Shown: piece after piece, positions 24,607 to 34,342 of the stretch
How positions within the stretch are numbered: position 1 is the first letter of the stretch
Layout: each line of letters starts with the position of its first letter
From: Candidatus Ozemobacteraceae bacterium
GTDB lineage: Bacteria; Muiribacteriota; Ozemobacteria; Ozemobacterales; Ozemobacteraceae
Length of the DNA stretch: 64,000 nucleotides
Direction: 5' to 3'
NCBI GenBank assembly: GCA_035373905.1
Contig: DAOSOK010000019.1
Coordinates: 31,310-95,309 of the forward strand
Program-made: the position numbers and the translations under genes
Notes under the pieces: generated by a model
What the model saw: the letters and a program-made list of their open reading frames with translations, nothing else
Told to the model about the DNA's origin: nothing
Databases searched by the model: none

Positions 24607-27312
24607 ATGGCTGACCAGGCTTCTTCCGGCAGGGGCAAGCTCGTTCTCTGGCATTCGCTCGATCTCCCGGAACTCCTTTCCCACCTGAAGACCGATCCGG
24701 CGACCGGCCTGACGGCTGAAGACGCGACGAAGCGCCGGGACTGCGTGGGCTTCAACCTCCTGAGTCCCCCGCCGCGGACACCCGCCTGGAGGCGCTTTCT
24801 CGGTCAGTTCGAGAACCCGCTCGTCATCATCCTGCTCGTCGCCGCCGTCGCCAGCGCGTTTGCCGGCCGCGGCACCGACGCCGCCGTCATTCTCGCCGTG
24901 ACGATCGTCAACGCGATCATCGGCTTCGTTCAGGAAATGAAGGCCCAGGGCGCCATCGATGCCCTCGCCCGGATGGTGAAAACCGAGGCGACCGTGCTCA
25001 GAGGCCCCGATCGTCACGAGCGGATCGACGCTTCGTTACTGGTTCCCGGCGATGTCGTGCTTCTCGCGACCGGCGACCGCGTTCCGGCCGACCTGCGCTT
25101 CCTCGAGACGAAGAGTCTCCGCATCAACGAGTCGGCCCTCACCGGCGAAAGTCTCCCGGTCGATAAATCGGTCGGGCGGGCGGAAACCGACGCATCTCTC
25201 GGCGACAGGCGCGGCATGGGCTTCAGCGGCTCGCTCGTCACCGCCGGCTCGGGCCGCGGCGTCGTCGTCGCGACCGGCGACGCGACCGAACTCGGCCTGA
25301 TCAACGCCCTCATCAACCAGTCGGAAGAACTCGCCACTCCGCTCATGGAGCGCCTCGAGGTCTTCTCCCGCGCCTTCGGCATCTGGGTCGTGGGCTTCGG
25401 CGTCGCCATCTTCGCCCTCGGCGTTTGGCGCGGCGGCGACGCGACCGAGATGTTCATGGCCGCGGTCAGCGCCGCCGTCGGAGCAATTCCCGAAGGACTT
25501 CCGGCGGTCATGACGATCGTCCTCGCGATCGGCGTGAAGAACATGGCCGCGCGCCAGGCCATCATTCGCAAACTTCCGGCGGTCGAGACGCTCGGCAGCG
25601 TCACGGTGATCTGCTCGGACAAGACCGGCACCCTGACCGCCAACGAGATGACGGTCCAGCGCATGATCACACCAAGCGGCAGCTTCAGCGCGGACGGCGT
25701 CGGTTTCAACCCGGCTCTGGGGAAGGTCTACGGCCCGGACGGTTCCGAAACGAACGGAGACGTCCATCTCGAGCGGCTTCTCAAGGCCGGCGTCCTGTGC
25801 AACGACTCTCAGCTCGTGTACAAGGCGCACGGCGTCGAAGTCGACGGCGACCCGACCGAAGGTGCCCTCCTGACGGCGGCCCTCAAGGCCGGCGCCAGAG
25901 TCGACGAGTGGCGCAAGACGCATCCACGCCTCGACGTGCTTCCCTTCGATTCGGCCTCGCAGCTCATGGCCAGCCTGAACCGGAATCCCGACGGCTCGTC
26001 CACCCTCTGGGTCAAAGGTTCCGCCGAGCGGCTGTTCCCGCGCTGCACGACCGTCGAACTCGGGGGAAAAACCGTCCCGTTTTCCCAGGAGCCCTTCCTG
26101 GCCCAGATCGACGAGCTCGCGCGGCAGGGGATGCGCATTCTCACCCTCGCCTGCGCGAACATCGACGGAACCGCCATTCCCGCCGAGCTTCCGCCGCTCA
26201 CCTTCCTGGGGCTGAGCGCGATGATCGACCCGCCCCGGCCCGAAGTGCGCACGTCGCTCGAGCTGTGCGGCCGCGCCGGGATCCAGGTCAAGATGATCAC
26301 AGGCGACCACCCGGCGACCGCGACTGCGATCGGACGGGACCTCGGTATCGGCAAAGCAGAGATTCCCTGCGTGAACGGCCGTGAGATCGGCGCCGCCTCG
26401 ATGCCGGAACTCATCGAGCGCGCCGAGCATGCCTCGATCTTCGCCCGCGTCGCGCCCGAGCACAAGTTCAGGCTGGTCGAGGCGCTCCAAAGCAAGGGCC
26501 ATATCGTGGCCATGACCGGCGACGGCGTGAACGACGCGCCGGCCCTCAAACGCGCCGAGATCGGCGTCGCGATGGGCAAGTCCGGGACCGAGGTCGCCAA
26601 GGAGGCTTCGGACATGCTGCTGGTCGACGACAACTTCGCGACGCTGGTGCGGGCCGTCGAAGAAGGCAGAAACGTCTTCAACAACCTGATCAAGAGTATG
26701 GTCTACATCCTGCCGACGAACACCGGCCAGGGGCTTGTTATACTTGCTGCTATTTTATTTGGCCTCAGGCTGCCGATCACGCCGGTCCAGGTCCTCTGGG
26801 TGAACCTTCTCACGGCGTTCCTCTCGCTGCCGCTCGCGTTCGAGGCGATGGAGAAGGGCCTCATGGATCGACCGCCCAGGCCGGCCGAACGGCCCCTGCT
26901 CGACTGGCAACTCGTTCTGCGCATCGTGCTGGTATCGCTGCTGATGACCTTCGTAAGCTTCGCCATCTTCTGGTATGAGCGCCAGGTCATGGGCGCCGAC
27001 CTCGAGACAGCCCGGACGGCTGTCGTGGCCACGATGATCGGGGTCGAACTGTTCTTCCTGTTCCCGTCGAGGGGCCTGTATTCCCCCATGCCGAACGTCT
27101 CGCCGACGCTCAACCCCGTTCTCTGGCCGTGCCTTCTCGCCACGATCGGCCTCCAGGCGGCGTTCACCTACGTTCCCGTCATGCAGAGAATCATGGGAAG
27201 CCGTCCGATCGATCTCGAGGCGTGGCTGGTCATTCTCGCCGCAGCGGCGATCGTCATTCCGATGACGGAAGTCATCAAGCGCCAGTTCCCGCCGGCAACC
27301 CACAAGGGATGA
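24607..27312 (+). CDS. P-type (P2-like) cation-transporting ATPase with altered ion site
   Basis: 901 aa. Cation-ATPase N-domain, actuator ('LTGESLPVDKS'), phosphorylation site 'CSDKTGTLTANEM' (Asp ~338), nucleotide domain ('KGSAERLF'), hinge 'MTGDGVNDAPALKRAEIG', and about ten membrane helices. M4 has PEGLPA with Glu ~296, as in Ca2+/Na+ pumps. M5 reads 'LPTNTGQG' and M6 'LWVNLLTAFL': where SERCA has Glu771 and Asp800, this protein has Gln708 and Ala737. Calcium specificity therefore should not be assumed. It follows yjbQ by 3 bp. A strong AT-rich rare-codon patch lies in M5 (26735-26765). Confidence 0.92.
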   Translation: MADQASSGRGKLVLWHSLDLPELLSHLKTDPATGLTAEDATKRRDCVGFNLLSPPPRTPAWRRFLGQFENPLVIILLVAAVASAFAGRGTDAAVILAVTIVNAIIGFVQEMKAQGAIDALARMVKTEATVLRGPDRHERIDASLLVPGDVVLLATGDRVPADLRFLETKSLRINESALTGESLPVDKSVGRAETDASLGDRRGMGFSGSLVTAGSGRGVVVATGDATELGLINALINQSEELATPLMERLEVFSRAFGIWVVGFGVAIFALGVWRGGDATEMFMAAVSAAVGAIPEGLPAVMTIVLAIGVKNMAARQAIIRKLPAVETLGSVTVICSDKTGTLTANEMTVQRMITPSGSFSADGVGFNPALGKVYGPDGSETNGDVHLERLLKAGVLCNDSQLVYKAHGVEVDGDPTEGALLTAALKAGARVDEWRKTHPRLDVLPFDSASQLMASLNRNPDGSSTLWVKGSAERLFPRCTTVELGGKTVPFSQEPFLAQIDELARQGMRILTLACANIDGTAIPAELPPLTFLGLSAMIDPPRPEVRTSLELCGRAGIQVKMITGDHPATATAIGRDLGIGKAEIPCVNGREIGAASMPELIERAEHASIFARVAPEHKFRLVEALQSKGHIVAMTGDGVNDAPALKRAEIGVAMGKSGTEVAKEASDMLLVDDNFATLVRAVEEGRNVFNNLIKSMVYILPTNTGQGLVILAAILFGLRLPITPVQVLWVNLLTAFLSLPLAFEAMEKGLMDRPPRPAERPLLDWQLVLRIVLVSLLMTFVSFAIFWYERQVMGADLETARTAVVATMIGVELFFLFPSRGLYSPMPNVSPTLNPVLWPCLLATIGLQAAFTYVPVMQRIMGSRPIDLEAWLVILAAAAIVIPMTEVIKRQFPPATHKG

Positions 27313-27324
27313 ACCAGCCCCGAC

Positions 27325-27353
27325 TTGCATCCGGCGCTCGCCGTCCGTAGACT
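27325..27353 (+). promoter_or_regulatory. Promoter for the DUF362-mutS operon
   Basis: TTGCAT (27325-27330), 17-nt spacer, TAGACT (27348-27353), ~30 nt before a GGAG-containing ribosome site. Confidence 0.6.
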
Positions 27354-27389
27354 GTATTCCGTACACCCGCTTCGACAGGAGAAACGAAC

Positions 27390-28523
27390 ATGAGTGCCAA
27401 CGCCGGAACATCCAAGGTCTATACGATCGGCCTTCGCGCGAAAGGTCCCGCTGACAGTCACGATGCGAAGATCGCCAAGCTCGCCCGCGCGATCGGAATG
27501 GACTCGTTCGACTGGAAAAACAAGCTCGTCGCCGTCAAGGCGCATTTCGGCGAGCGCGGCAACTCGGCGTTCGTGAGGCCCCATTACCTGCGTCCGCTGA
27601 CGGAAATGGTCAAGGCCGGCGGCGGCAAGCCGTTCCTCGCCGAGACGACCACCCTCTACACCGGAAGCCGCAGCAACGCGCCCGATCACATCATGACGGC
27701 CCTCCAGCACGGGTTCGGCACGGAAGTCACCGGCGCCCCCGTCATCATCTGCGACGGCATCACCGGCCGCGATCACCACATGGTCAAAATCGACGGGAAG
27801 CACTGCAAGGAAGTCTCGGTCGCAAGCGGCATTCACGAGGCCGATGCGCTCGTCGTGATCTCGCATTTCAAAGGCCATGAGGTGACGGGGTTCGGCGGCG
27901 CCATCAAGAATCTGGGCATGGGCTGTTGCTCCCGCGCGGCCAAGCTGGTGATGCATACGGCCATCAGGCCAAGCGTTCTCACGGACGTCTGTGTGAAGTG
28001 CAAACGATGTTTTTCCTGGTGTTCCGCGGGCGCGATCGGTCAGCCGACCCCGGACGGGCCCGTGGTCATCGACCAGCAGAAATGCCGGGGCTGCGGCGAG
28101 TGCCTCATGGCCTGCCTCGTCGGCGCCATCCGCATCAACTGGAGCTCGGACACGGGCTCCGTCACCGAGAAAATGGCGGAACACGCGCTCGGTGTCCTTG
28201 CCCCCAAACGCGACTCCGCCTTCTTCATCAATATACTGATGAATATTGTTCCCCTCTGCGACTGTTACGGATTCAGCGACGCCCCGATCGTGCCGGACAT
28301 CGGGTTCGCCGCATCGACGGACCCGCTTGCTCTCGACGCCTGTTGTCTCGACCTCGTGAACGCGGTGGCCGGCCTTCAAAACACCGCTCTTCCTTCAGGG
28401 CATGAGCCCGGCAAGCCGAAGTTCGCCTGCATCCACGACGAGATCGACAACGACGCCCAGCTGAAGCATTCGGCCGAGATCGGCCTCGGGAACCTAGCCT
28501 ATGAGCGCATCAGCCTCGACTGA
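27390..28523 (+). CDS. DUF362 protein with 2[4Fe-4S] ferredoxin domain
   Basis: 377 aa. The DUF362 domain covers the N-terminal ~190 and C-terminal residues ('VAVKAHFGERGNSAFVRP', 'VVISHFKGHEVTGFGGAIK'). A ferredoxin insert holds 'CVKCKRCFSWCSAGAI' and 'CRGCGECLMACLVGAI', two CxxCxxCxxxC-type cluster sites (the first with modified spacing). A cytoplasmic electron-transfer protein of unknown partner. Start has AGGAG. Its end overlaps the mutS start by 23 bp. A rare-codon patch is at 28228-28250. Confidence 0.9.
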   Translation: MSANAGTSKVYTIGLRAKGPADSHDAKIAKLARAIGMDSFDWKNKLVAVKAHFGERGNSAFVRPHYLRPLTEMVKAGGGKPFLAETTTLYTGSRSNAPDHIMTALQHGFGTEVTGAPVIICDGITGRDHHMVKIDGKHCKEVSVASGIHEADALVVISHFKGHEVTGFGGAIKNLGMGCCSRAAKLVMHTAIRPSVLTDVCVKCKRCFSWCSAGAIGQPTPDGPVVIDQQKCRGCGECLMACLVGAIRINWSSDTGSVTEKMAEHALGVLAPKRDSAFFINILMNIVPLCDCYGFSDAPIVPDIGFAASTDPLALDACCLDLVNAVAGLQNTALPSGHEPGKPKFACIHDEIDNDAQLKHSAEIGLGNLAYERISLD

Positions 28524-31239
28524 CCATGCGATGAACGTCGATCCGGAGCTCTCCGGGAAAAACGCCGTCGTCGCCGAACCCTCGCAGCCCCCTGCCGATA
28601 CCTCGGCCGGCGGTGCTACGGAAGACAAGGGGCTGACGCCGCTTCTCCAGCAGTATGTCGACCTGAAGGCGGAGAATCCGAACGCGCTCCTGCTGTTTCG
28701 GTGCGGCGACTTCTACGAAACTTTCTTCGAGGACGCCGTCGTCGCCGCCCGAGAGCTTCAGATCACGCTCACCGCGCGCGGCAAGTCGGGCGGCAACCCG
28801 GTCCCGCTGGCTGGCGTTCCGTATCACAGCGCGATGACCTATATCGCGCGGCTGGTTCAGAAAGGGTTCACCGTCGCCATCTGCGAGCAGATGGAGGATC
28901 CGAAACTCGCGAAGGGCCTCGTCAAGCGCGAGATCGTGCGCATCATCACCCCCGGCACTATCAGCGACCCGCAACTGCTCGAGGAGAAGTCGAACAATTG
29001 GCTGATGGCATTCGGAAAACGCGGCGACCGGTTCTGCCTCGCCGGAGCCGAACTCTCAACCGGCGAAGTGATCGTGACGGGCGGGGACGTCGCCGAAATG
29101 GCGAAGATCCGGGAGGAACTGACTCGTCTGGCCCCTCGGGAGATCCTCGTCCTGGGCGGTGAGACCGGCGAACAGGAAGCCCCCGCCGCCGCTCCCGCGA
29201 GCGCGGAACCCATGCCCTGGAAGGGGCTCCCGATCGAGGTTCTTTCCAGAAAAATGGGCGAGCAGCCGGCGCTCGAGGCGATGACCCGGTTGTATCCGTC
29301 CGAGCCGCGTCCCCGTTTCCTGGCGATGCCCGGCATCGAACTGCGCACGCTGGGCCTGCTGGCCGATTACCTGCTCGACACGCAGAAATGCACGCTTTCG
29401 CATCTGCGCTTTCCCGCGCCCTACCGGCTCGGCGACGGGATGGTCCTCGACGAATCGACGCTGCGAAATCTCGAACTGATGCCCGACGGCCGGGACCGCA
29501 GCCCCGGCGGCACCCTGTTCGAGGTCCTCAACCGCACCCGCACCTCGATGGGCGCGCGGCTGCTCAAGCGGTGGCTGCTCAAGCCGCTGCTGCAGCTGGA
29601 GCCGATCCGCGAGCGGCAGGACCGCATCGCGGCGCTGGTCGAGGACGGCATGCTTCTGGCGACCCTGCGCGAGCAGCTTCGCGATATCCCCGATCTCGAG
29701 CGCCTTCTCTCGAAGATCATCCTCGGAAGCCGCAACCCGCGCGACGTGCAGGCTCTTTGCCGGGGCATCGAGGCTCTTCCGGCGCTCCATGAGCGGATTT
29801 CCGCCTCGTCGATTTCGGCTCTCGCTCCCGAACTCGAGCCGATCCCCGACCTCGCACGGCTTCTCAAAACGAGTCTTCTCGAGAATCTGCCCATGTCGCT
29901 GGCCGACGGCGGCGTCATCGCCGACGGCGTCGATCCGGCCCTCGACGAACTCCGCCGCCTCCGCCGCGACGGCGACAGCTGGCTGACCGAGTACGAGGAG
30001 CGGGAAAAAAATCAGACCGGCATCAAAACGCTGAAAGTCCGCAAGAACAGCGTGTTCGGGTATTTCATCGAGATCTCGAAAGGTCTCACCGACAAGGCGC
30101 CGGCCCACTACGTCCGGAAGCAGACGCTAACAAATGGTGAGCGTTATATAACGGCGGAATTAAAGGATTACGAGACGAAGGTTTTCAGCGCCGTCGAAAA
30201 ATCCGTCGCCATCGAAAAAGACCTGTTCGAGAAACTCGTCGCCGCCGTGCGCGAGCACATCGCATCGATCCAGCGAGCGGCGGCGGGAATCGCGCACGTC
30301 GACACGCTCTGCTCGCTCGCGCAACTCGCCCGGGAACGCGGTTACGTCAGGCCGACTCTCGTCGAGGAGCCCATTCTGCGGATCCGCGAGGGCCGCCACC
30401 CCGTCGTCGAGGCGTTTCTCGGCGCCGGCGAGTTCCATCCGAACGACTCGACATTCGATGCCACGCGACGCCAGGCGGTCATCACCGGTCCCAACATGGC
30501 AGGCAAATCGACGTATCTGCGCCAGAACGCTCTGATCGTACTGCTCGCCCAGATCGGCTCGTTCGTTCCGGCCCGCGAAGCCGAGATTGGTCTCGTGGAC
30601 CGCATCTTCACCCGCGTCGGCGCTTCCGACAACCTGATCCGAGGCCAGTCCACGTTCATGGTCGAGATGATGGAGGCGGCATCGATCCTGCGTCACGCGA
30701 CGCCGAAGAGTCTGCTGATCCTGGACGAGATCGGGCGCGGCACCTCGACCTTCGATGGCCTGTCGCTGGCCTGGTCGATCCTCGAGTATATCCAGCGGCA
30801 GCTGGGCGCCCGGACGCTGTTCGCGACGCACTATCACGAACTGACCGACCTGCAGCCCATCCTCGACGGGGTCTTCAACCTGAACGTCGGCGTGTTGCAC
30901 GACGAGAAGACGGGCGACATGGTGTTCCTGCACCAGATTCACGAGGGGCCTTCCAGCAAGTCCTACGGCATCGAGGTCGCAAGGCTGGCCGGCGTTCCCT
31001 CGCCCGTCATCGACCGGGCCCGCGAGATCCTGTTCGAGCTCGAAAAGACCGAGGAGGACGAGGTCGGCCGCATGACCAGGGCCGTCCGGACGGTGAAAGC
31101 CCCCAAACCCCAGCAACTCTCCCTGTTCACGCCGTCGAACGAGCTCGCCGAAACGATCCAGGCGATCAATATCGAGAACACCACGCCGCTCGAGGCGCTG
31201 AATCTGCTCGCGCGGCTCAAGAAGCTGGCCAATGGCTGA
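28501..31239 (+). CDS. mutS: DNA mismatch repair protein MutS
   Basis: 912 aa from ATG 28501; ATG 28531 is an alternative and neither has a clear ribosome site. The N-terminal ~40 residues are an unusual low-complexity extension. Mismatch-recognition motif 'RCGDFYETFFEDA' (the F-x-E wedge), core lever and clamp domains, then the ATPase: Walker A 'GPNMAGKSTYLRQ', 'RGQSTFMVEMMEA', Walker B 'LLILDEIGRGTSTFDG', and 'FATHYHELTDL'. The C-terminus has the beta-clamp-like 'QLSLF' motif. It partners MutL, encoded 11 kb downstream. A rare-codon patch at 30125-30170 encodes the conserved 'TLTNGERYITAELKDYE'. Confidence 0.98.
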   Translation: MSASASTDHAMNVDPELSGKNAVVAEPSQPPADTSAGGATEDKGLTPLLQQYVDLKAENPNALLLFRCGDFYETFFEDAVVAARELQITLTARGKSGGNPVPLAGVPYHSAMTYIARLVQKGFTVAICEQMEDPKLAKGLVKREIVRIITPGTISDPQLLEEKSNNWLMAFGKRGDRFCLAGAELSTGEVIVTGGDVAEMAKIREELTRLAPREILVLGGETGEQEAPAAAPASAEPMPWKGLPIEVLSRKMGEQPALEAMTRLYPSEPRPRFLAMPGIELRTLGLLADYLLDTQKCTLSHLRFPAPYRLGDGMVLDESTLRNLELMPDGRDRSPGGTLFEVLNRTRTSMGARLLKRWLLKPLLQLEPIRERQDRIAALVEDGMLLATLREQLRDIPDLERLLSKIILGSRNPRDVQALCRGIEALPALHERISASSISALAPELEPIPDLARLLKTSLLENLPMSLADGGVIADGVDPALDELRRLRRDGDSWLTEYEEREKNQTGIKTLKVRKNSVFGYFIEISKGLTDKAPAHYVRKQTLTNGERYITAELKDYETKVFSAVEKSVAIEKDLFEKLVAAVREHIASIQRAAAGIAHVDTLCSLAQLARERGYVRPTLVEEPILRIREGRHPVVEAFLGAGEFHPNDSTFDATRRQAVITGPNMAGKSTYLRQNALIVLLAQIGSFVPAREAEIGLVDRIFTRVGASDNLIRGQSTFMVEMMEAASILRHATPKSLLILDEIGRGTSTFDGLSLAWSILEYIQRQLGARTLFATHYHELTDLQPILDGVFNLNVGVLHDEKTGDMVFLHQIHEGPSSKSYGIEVARLAGVPSPVIDRAREILFELEKTEEDEVGRMTRAVRTVKAPKPQQLSLFTPSNELAETIQAINIENTTPLEALNLLARLKKLANG

Positions 31240-33262
31240 CCCCTTCTGGGAACCGATTTTCGCCCGGCTGATCGACGATCGGGAGGTCATCGCCGACATC
31301 ATCCGCGACACTCCCGACCCTGTCCTGATCGGTCTTGCGCGGAAAAACCCGGCTCTCTGGCGCGTCTGCAACGCACTCGTCAAGGGAAAGACGATCGCCG
31401 GCCGCGAGCGGTTCCAAGCCGTGCTGGAAGAGTTCGCCGGCCGCGAGCAGGTTCTGCGCAAGGTTCTCTTCTACGAATGGGTCAACGCAAACCCGCGCAC
31501 GCTGGAGTTCCCGACCATTCCGATCACCGGAGAAACCCTTTCCAGGCTCGAGTCTGGCGAGTTCGGCACCCCGCTGAAAATCGCGATCCTCGCCCGCATC
31601 GATCCGCGCGGAAGCGCGAAGCCAGTGATCGATAAATATCTTTCGACATACAATAAGTCGCCCGCCGCCCCAGGCCCCCAGGCAGGGAACGACATCCCCC
31701 CGGCGGACAAAGAGTCCGATGCGGCCCTGCTCGAGCTTCGGAACGAGGCGAAAGCCCTCCGCAGGAGCCTGAAGGAAGCGGAAGAACGCGAAGCCTCACT
31801 CCATGCGAAGCTCAGTGAAAAAGGCGAGCGGGCCGCGACGCTCGAAAAGTTGCTTGCCGGCGAACAGACGAAGTCAGCGAGCCTTGAAGTCCGCCTCGAA
31901 GCCCTGGCCGACGAACTCGCGAAGCAAATCGAGGCAGTTCCTCGCGAAGATTCGGCTCCCCCGGCAACGGCGACCGTTTCAGACCTCCTGGAACGCATCG
32001 CCAGCCTCGAAGCGAGATGCAGGGAACTCGAGGCCGCCCTCGCCCGCCGCACGGCTTCCACCGAACGCCTCGAGAGCGAACTCGACGAGAAACGCCGGTC
32101 CCACACGGACTCCGAAGCCCTCTCCCGACAGATCGAGCGCCTCCGCGAAGAACGGGGCAGGTATCTCAAACTGATGGAGACCCATGGCCGCGCTCTCCCC
32201 GCCAGGTTGATACTGACCAGCCCATCTCCGGGAGGCTCCCCGGAAGACAAAGTCTGGATCGCCGAAGCTCCTGGACTCGGCCGCGTCCTTTTTCCCGAAT
32301 CCCTCCTGCGCCCGGCGTCCTGCGTCGAGGGGGAATGGGTCATGCTCGAGCGCGACGAAAACGGCACCGTGTTTCAGGCCCGGCCGCTCGAGGACGAGTG
32401 GAAGCGCGAAGTGATCGGCGTCCTGCGCAGTGACGATTTCGGCTGGTCACTCCACGTCGAGGAGCGGTCTGAAATCCTTCCGCTTCCGCACCCGTTTCCG
32501 GGCTTCGCGGCCGGAGATGTCGTCAGCGCCGTTATCCTCCCCGAGTTCGCCGACCGCAAGGCGGTCGCCGTCCCGGTGAGGCGACTTCCAGCCCCGTCGG
32601 CGCCCGCTGCGGGAACAGCGAGCGAGCTCAAGGCGGGCTTCGTCACGATTCAGCGCAGACTCGGCCTTCTCGGGCTGGAAATCCCCGAATTCACCCGCTG
32701 GTTGAAGCAGCAGGATATTCCGTTCGTCCTGGAATCCGATGCAATACGGTTCGAACAGCCGTATTCCCCTCTGCTGGCAGCCCTGCGACCCCGTCTGCCG
32801 ATGGTTCCCGTCTGCGAACGCGAGGCCTGCCGGGAGCGCATGTCCGCCTTTCCCTTCCCCCGACCGGCCCAGCCCGATGAAATCTGCCGTATCTGTCGCG
32901 AGGAAGCCGCCGCGGCCAAACCCGCGGAGGTCCCGCCCGCGACGTATGATTTCGGGGGGAGGCGCATACTGATCGTCGGGGGCGATGCCGTCGGCGTCGC
33001 CTATCGGGAAATGCTGGCGCATCACAATCTCGACGTGGAATGGATCAGCGGCTTCGTCGGCCTCGGCGGCGCCCGGCAGGGCATCGGCAACGTCGCCGCA
33101 ATCGTCATCATTCTGAAGCAGGTTTCGCATACCATGCTCCGTGAGATAACGGCAGCGGCGCGGGACACGAAGATTCCGCTTCTGTATTCCCCCAGACGCG
33201 GAACGTCGGGCGTGCTCGCAACGCTTGCGGCCCATTTCCGCCTCCAGCCGCGACAGACATAA
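31232..33262 (+). CDS. Coiled-coil protein with C-terminal DUF2325 domain
   Basis: 676 aa. Residues ~1-140 form a helical domain; ~150-330 a long coiled coil rich in Glu/Leu/Arg; ~330-560 a beta-rich region with a Cys set ('VCEREACRERM', 'EICRICREEA'); and ~575-665 a DUF2325-like Rossmann domain ('ILIVGGDAVGVAYREML', 'VIILKQVSHTMLREI'). Function unknown. It overlaps mutS by 8 bp, so translation is coupled and a role near DNA repair is possible but unproven. Rare-codon patch at 31630-31665. Confidence 0.7.
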   Translation: MADPFWEPIFARLIDDREVIADIIRDTPDPVLIGLARKNPALWRVCNALVKGKTIAGRERFQAVLEEFAGREQVLRKVLFYEWVNANPRTLEFPTIPITGETLSRLESGEFGTPLKIAILARIDPRGSAKPVIDKYLSTYNKSPAAPGPQAGNDIPPADKESDAALLELRNEAKALRRSLKEAEEREASLHAKLSEKGERAATLEKLLAGEQTKSASLEVRLEALADELAKQIEAVPREDSAPPATATVSDLLERIASLEARCRELEAALARRTASTERLESELDEKRRSHTDSEALSRQIERLREERGRYLKLMETHGRALPARLILTSPSPGGSPEDKVWIAEAPGLGRVLFPESLLRPASCVEGEWVMLERDENGTVFQARPLEDEWKREVIGVLRSDDFGWSLHVEERSEILPLPHPFPGFAAGDVVSAVILPEFADRKAVAVPVRRLPAPSAPAAGTASELKAGFVTIQRRLGLLGLEIPEFTRWLKQQDIPFVLESDAIRFEQPYSPLLAALRPRLPMVPVCEREACRERMSAFPFPRPAQPDEICRICREEAAAAKPAEVPPATYDFGGRRILIVGGDAVGVAYREMLAHHNLDVEWISGFVGLGGARQGIGNVAAIVIILKQVSHTMLREITAAARDTKIPLLYSPRRGTSGVLATLAAHFRLQPRQT

Positions 33263-33415
33263 CGTCCCCGGAAACCGCACGCTTTCCATCTCTCCGGGCC
33301 CTCCCGCGCTTGGGATTTTCTTCTCATGGAACGGGAGAAATGTGCCGAAACAGAGGATTGAGGTGTCGTCGATGAGAGAGGCTCTCAAGCTCTGTTCTTC
33401 GGAGAATTCTGCCGA

Positions 33416-34288
33416 ATGATGGGCGGATTCAGGCGTAATACCGCCACCGATCAACTTCTGCGGCAGTATTTCCGCGAACTGAAAAAGTATCCTCCCCTTT
33501 CGAGAAAGGAGGAGGAGCTTCTGCTCGCAAAAATCAAAGCGGGCGGCCCCTCGGCCAGGCAGGCCGAGAAGCGCCTGATCAGGGCGAATCTCCGGTTCGT
33601 CGTCTCGGTGGCGAAGCGGTACAAGTTCATCAACGACGTTCCGTTCGAGGACCTGATCGCGGTCGGGAATCTCGGACTTCTGCGCGCCGCGAAGCGGTTC
33701 GATCACAAACGGAACGTGCGGTTCATCTCCTACGCGGTCTGGTGGATCCGGCAGGCCATGATCCAGGCCGTTTCGATGCACACGAACACGATCCGGATCC
33801 CCCTGAACCGCATTCACACCGGACTTCGCCTGAAAAAATCCGAGGAAAAGCTCCGAAAACTTCTGAATCGTCAGCCGACGATCGAGGAACTGGCTGAAGA
33901 GGTCGGCATGAATCCGGAGGAACTGCGGAAGTTTCTCGCCGAGACGCCGAACGTGGTCTCGCTCGACACGACGATGGTCGACAACGAGGAAGACCTCGTG
34001 CTGAGCGACGTCATCACGGACCCGAAAGGAGATCCGGAGGTTCTGTCCTCGGAAAAGGCGCTGAAGGACGACGTCCAGAAGCTTTTTGCCGCGCTCACCG
34101 ACCGCGAGCGGATCGTTCTGCAGCAGCGGTTCGGCTTCCAGACCGACCGGGCCCACACGCTCGAGGAGATCGGGAAACTGCTCAGCCTGACGCGCGAGCG
34201 GGTCCGGCAGATCGAGAACCAGGCCCTGCAGAAGCTCCGGCATCCGAGCCGGGCCTCGATCCTCGCGCTGTATCGCAACTCCGGTTGA
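33416..34288 (+). CDS. RNA polymerase sigma-70 family factor (SigA/RpoS-like, short form)
   Basis: 290 aa. Region 1.2 ('DQLLRQYFRELKKYPPLS'), region 2 ('ANLRFVVSVAKRYKF', 'FEDLIAVGNLGLLRAAKRF', 'FISYAVWWIRQAMIQAV' for -10 recognition), region 3, and region 4 ('TLEEIGKLLSLTRERVRQIE' for -35 recognition). It lacks region 1.1 and the large non-conserved insert of RpoD, so it is either a group 2 sigma or a compact primary sigma. GGAG lies upstream of ATG 33416; ATG 33419 is an alternative. It is the last gene of the mutS operon, ending in a shared terminator. Confidence 0.95.
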   Translation: MMGGFRRNTATDQLLRQYFRELKKYPPLSRKEEELLLAKIKAGGPSARQAEKRLIRANLRFVVSVAKRYKFINDVPFEDLIAVGNLGLLRAAKRFDHKRNVRFISYAVWWIRQAMIQAVSMHTNTIRIPLNRIHTGLRLKKSEEKLRKLLNRQPTIEELAEEVGMNPEELRKFLAETPNVVSLDTTMVDNEEDLVLSDVITDPKGDPEVLSSEKALKDDVQKLFAALTDRERIVLQQRFGFQTDRAHTLEEIGKLLSLTRERVRQIENQALQKLRHPSRASILALYRNSG

Positions 34289-34292
34289 GCGA

Positions 34293-34322
34293 AACACCGG
34301 GCGGCCGCGGCCGCCCGGTGTT
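34293..34322. terminator. Perfect 30-bp palindrome between convergent genes
   Basis: AACACCGGGCGGCCG and its exact reverse complement abut with no spacer. As RNA it forms a very strong hairpin for the sigma-factor mRNA and, on the other strand, for the phosphorylase mRNA; only short U-runs follow. Confidence 0.75.
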
Positions 34323-34342
34323 GTATCCGGAATGATGTTCGA

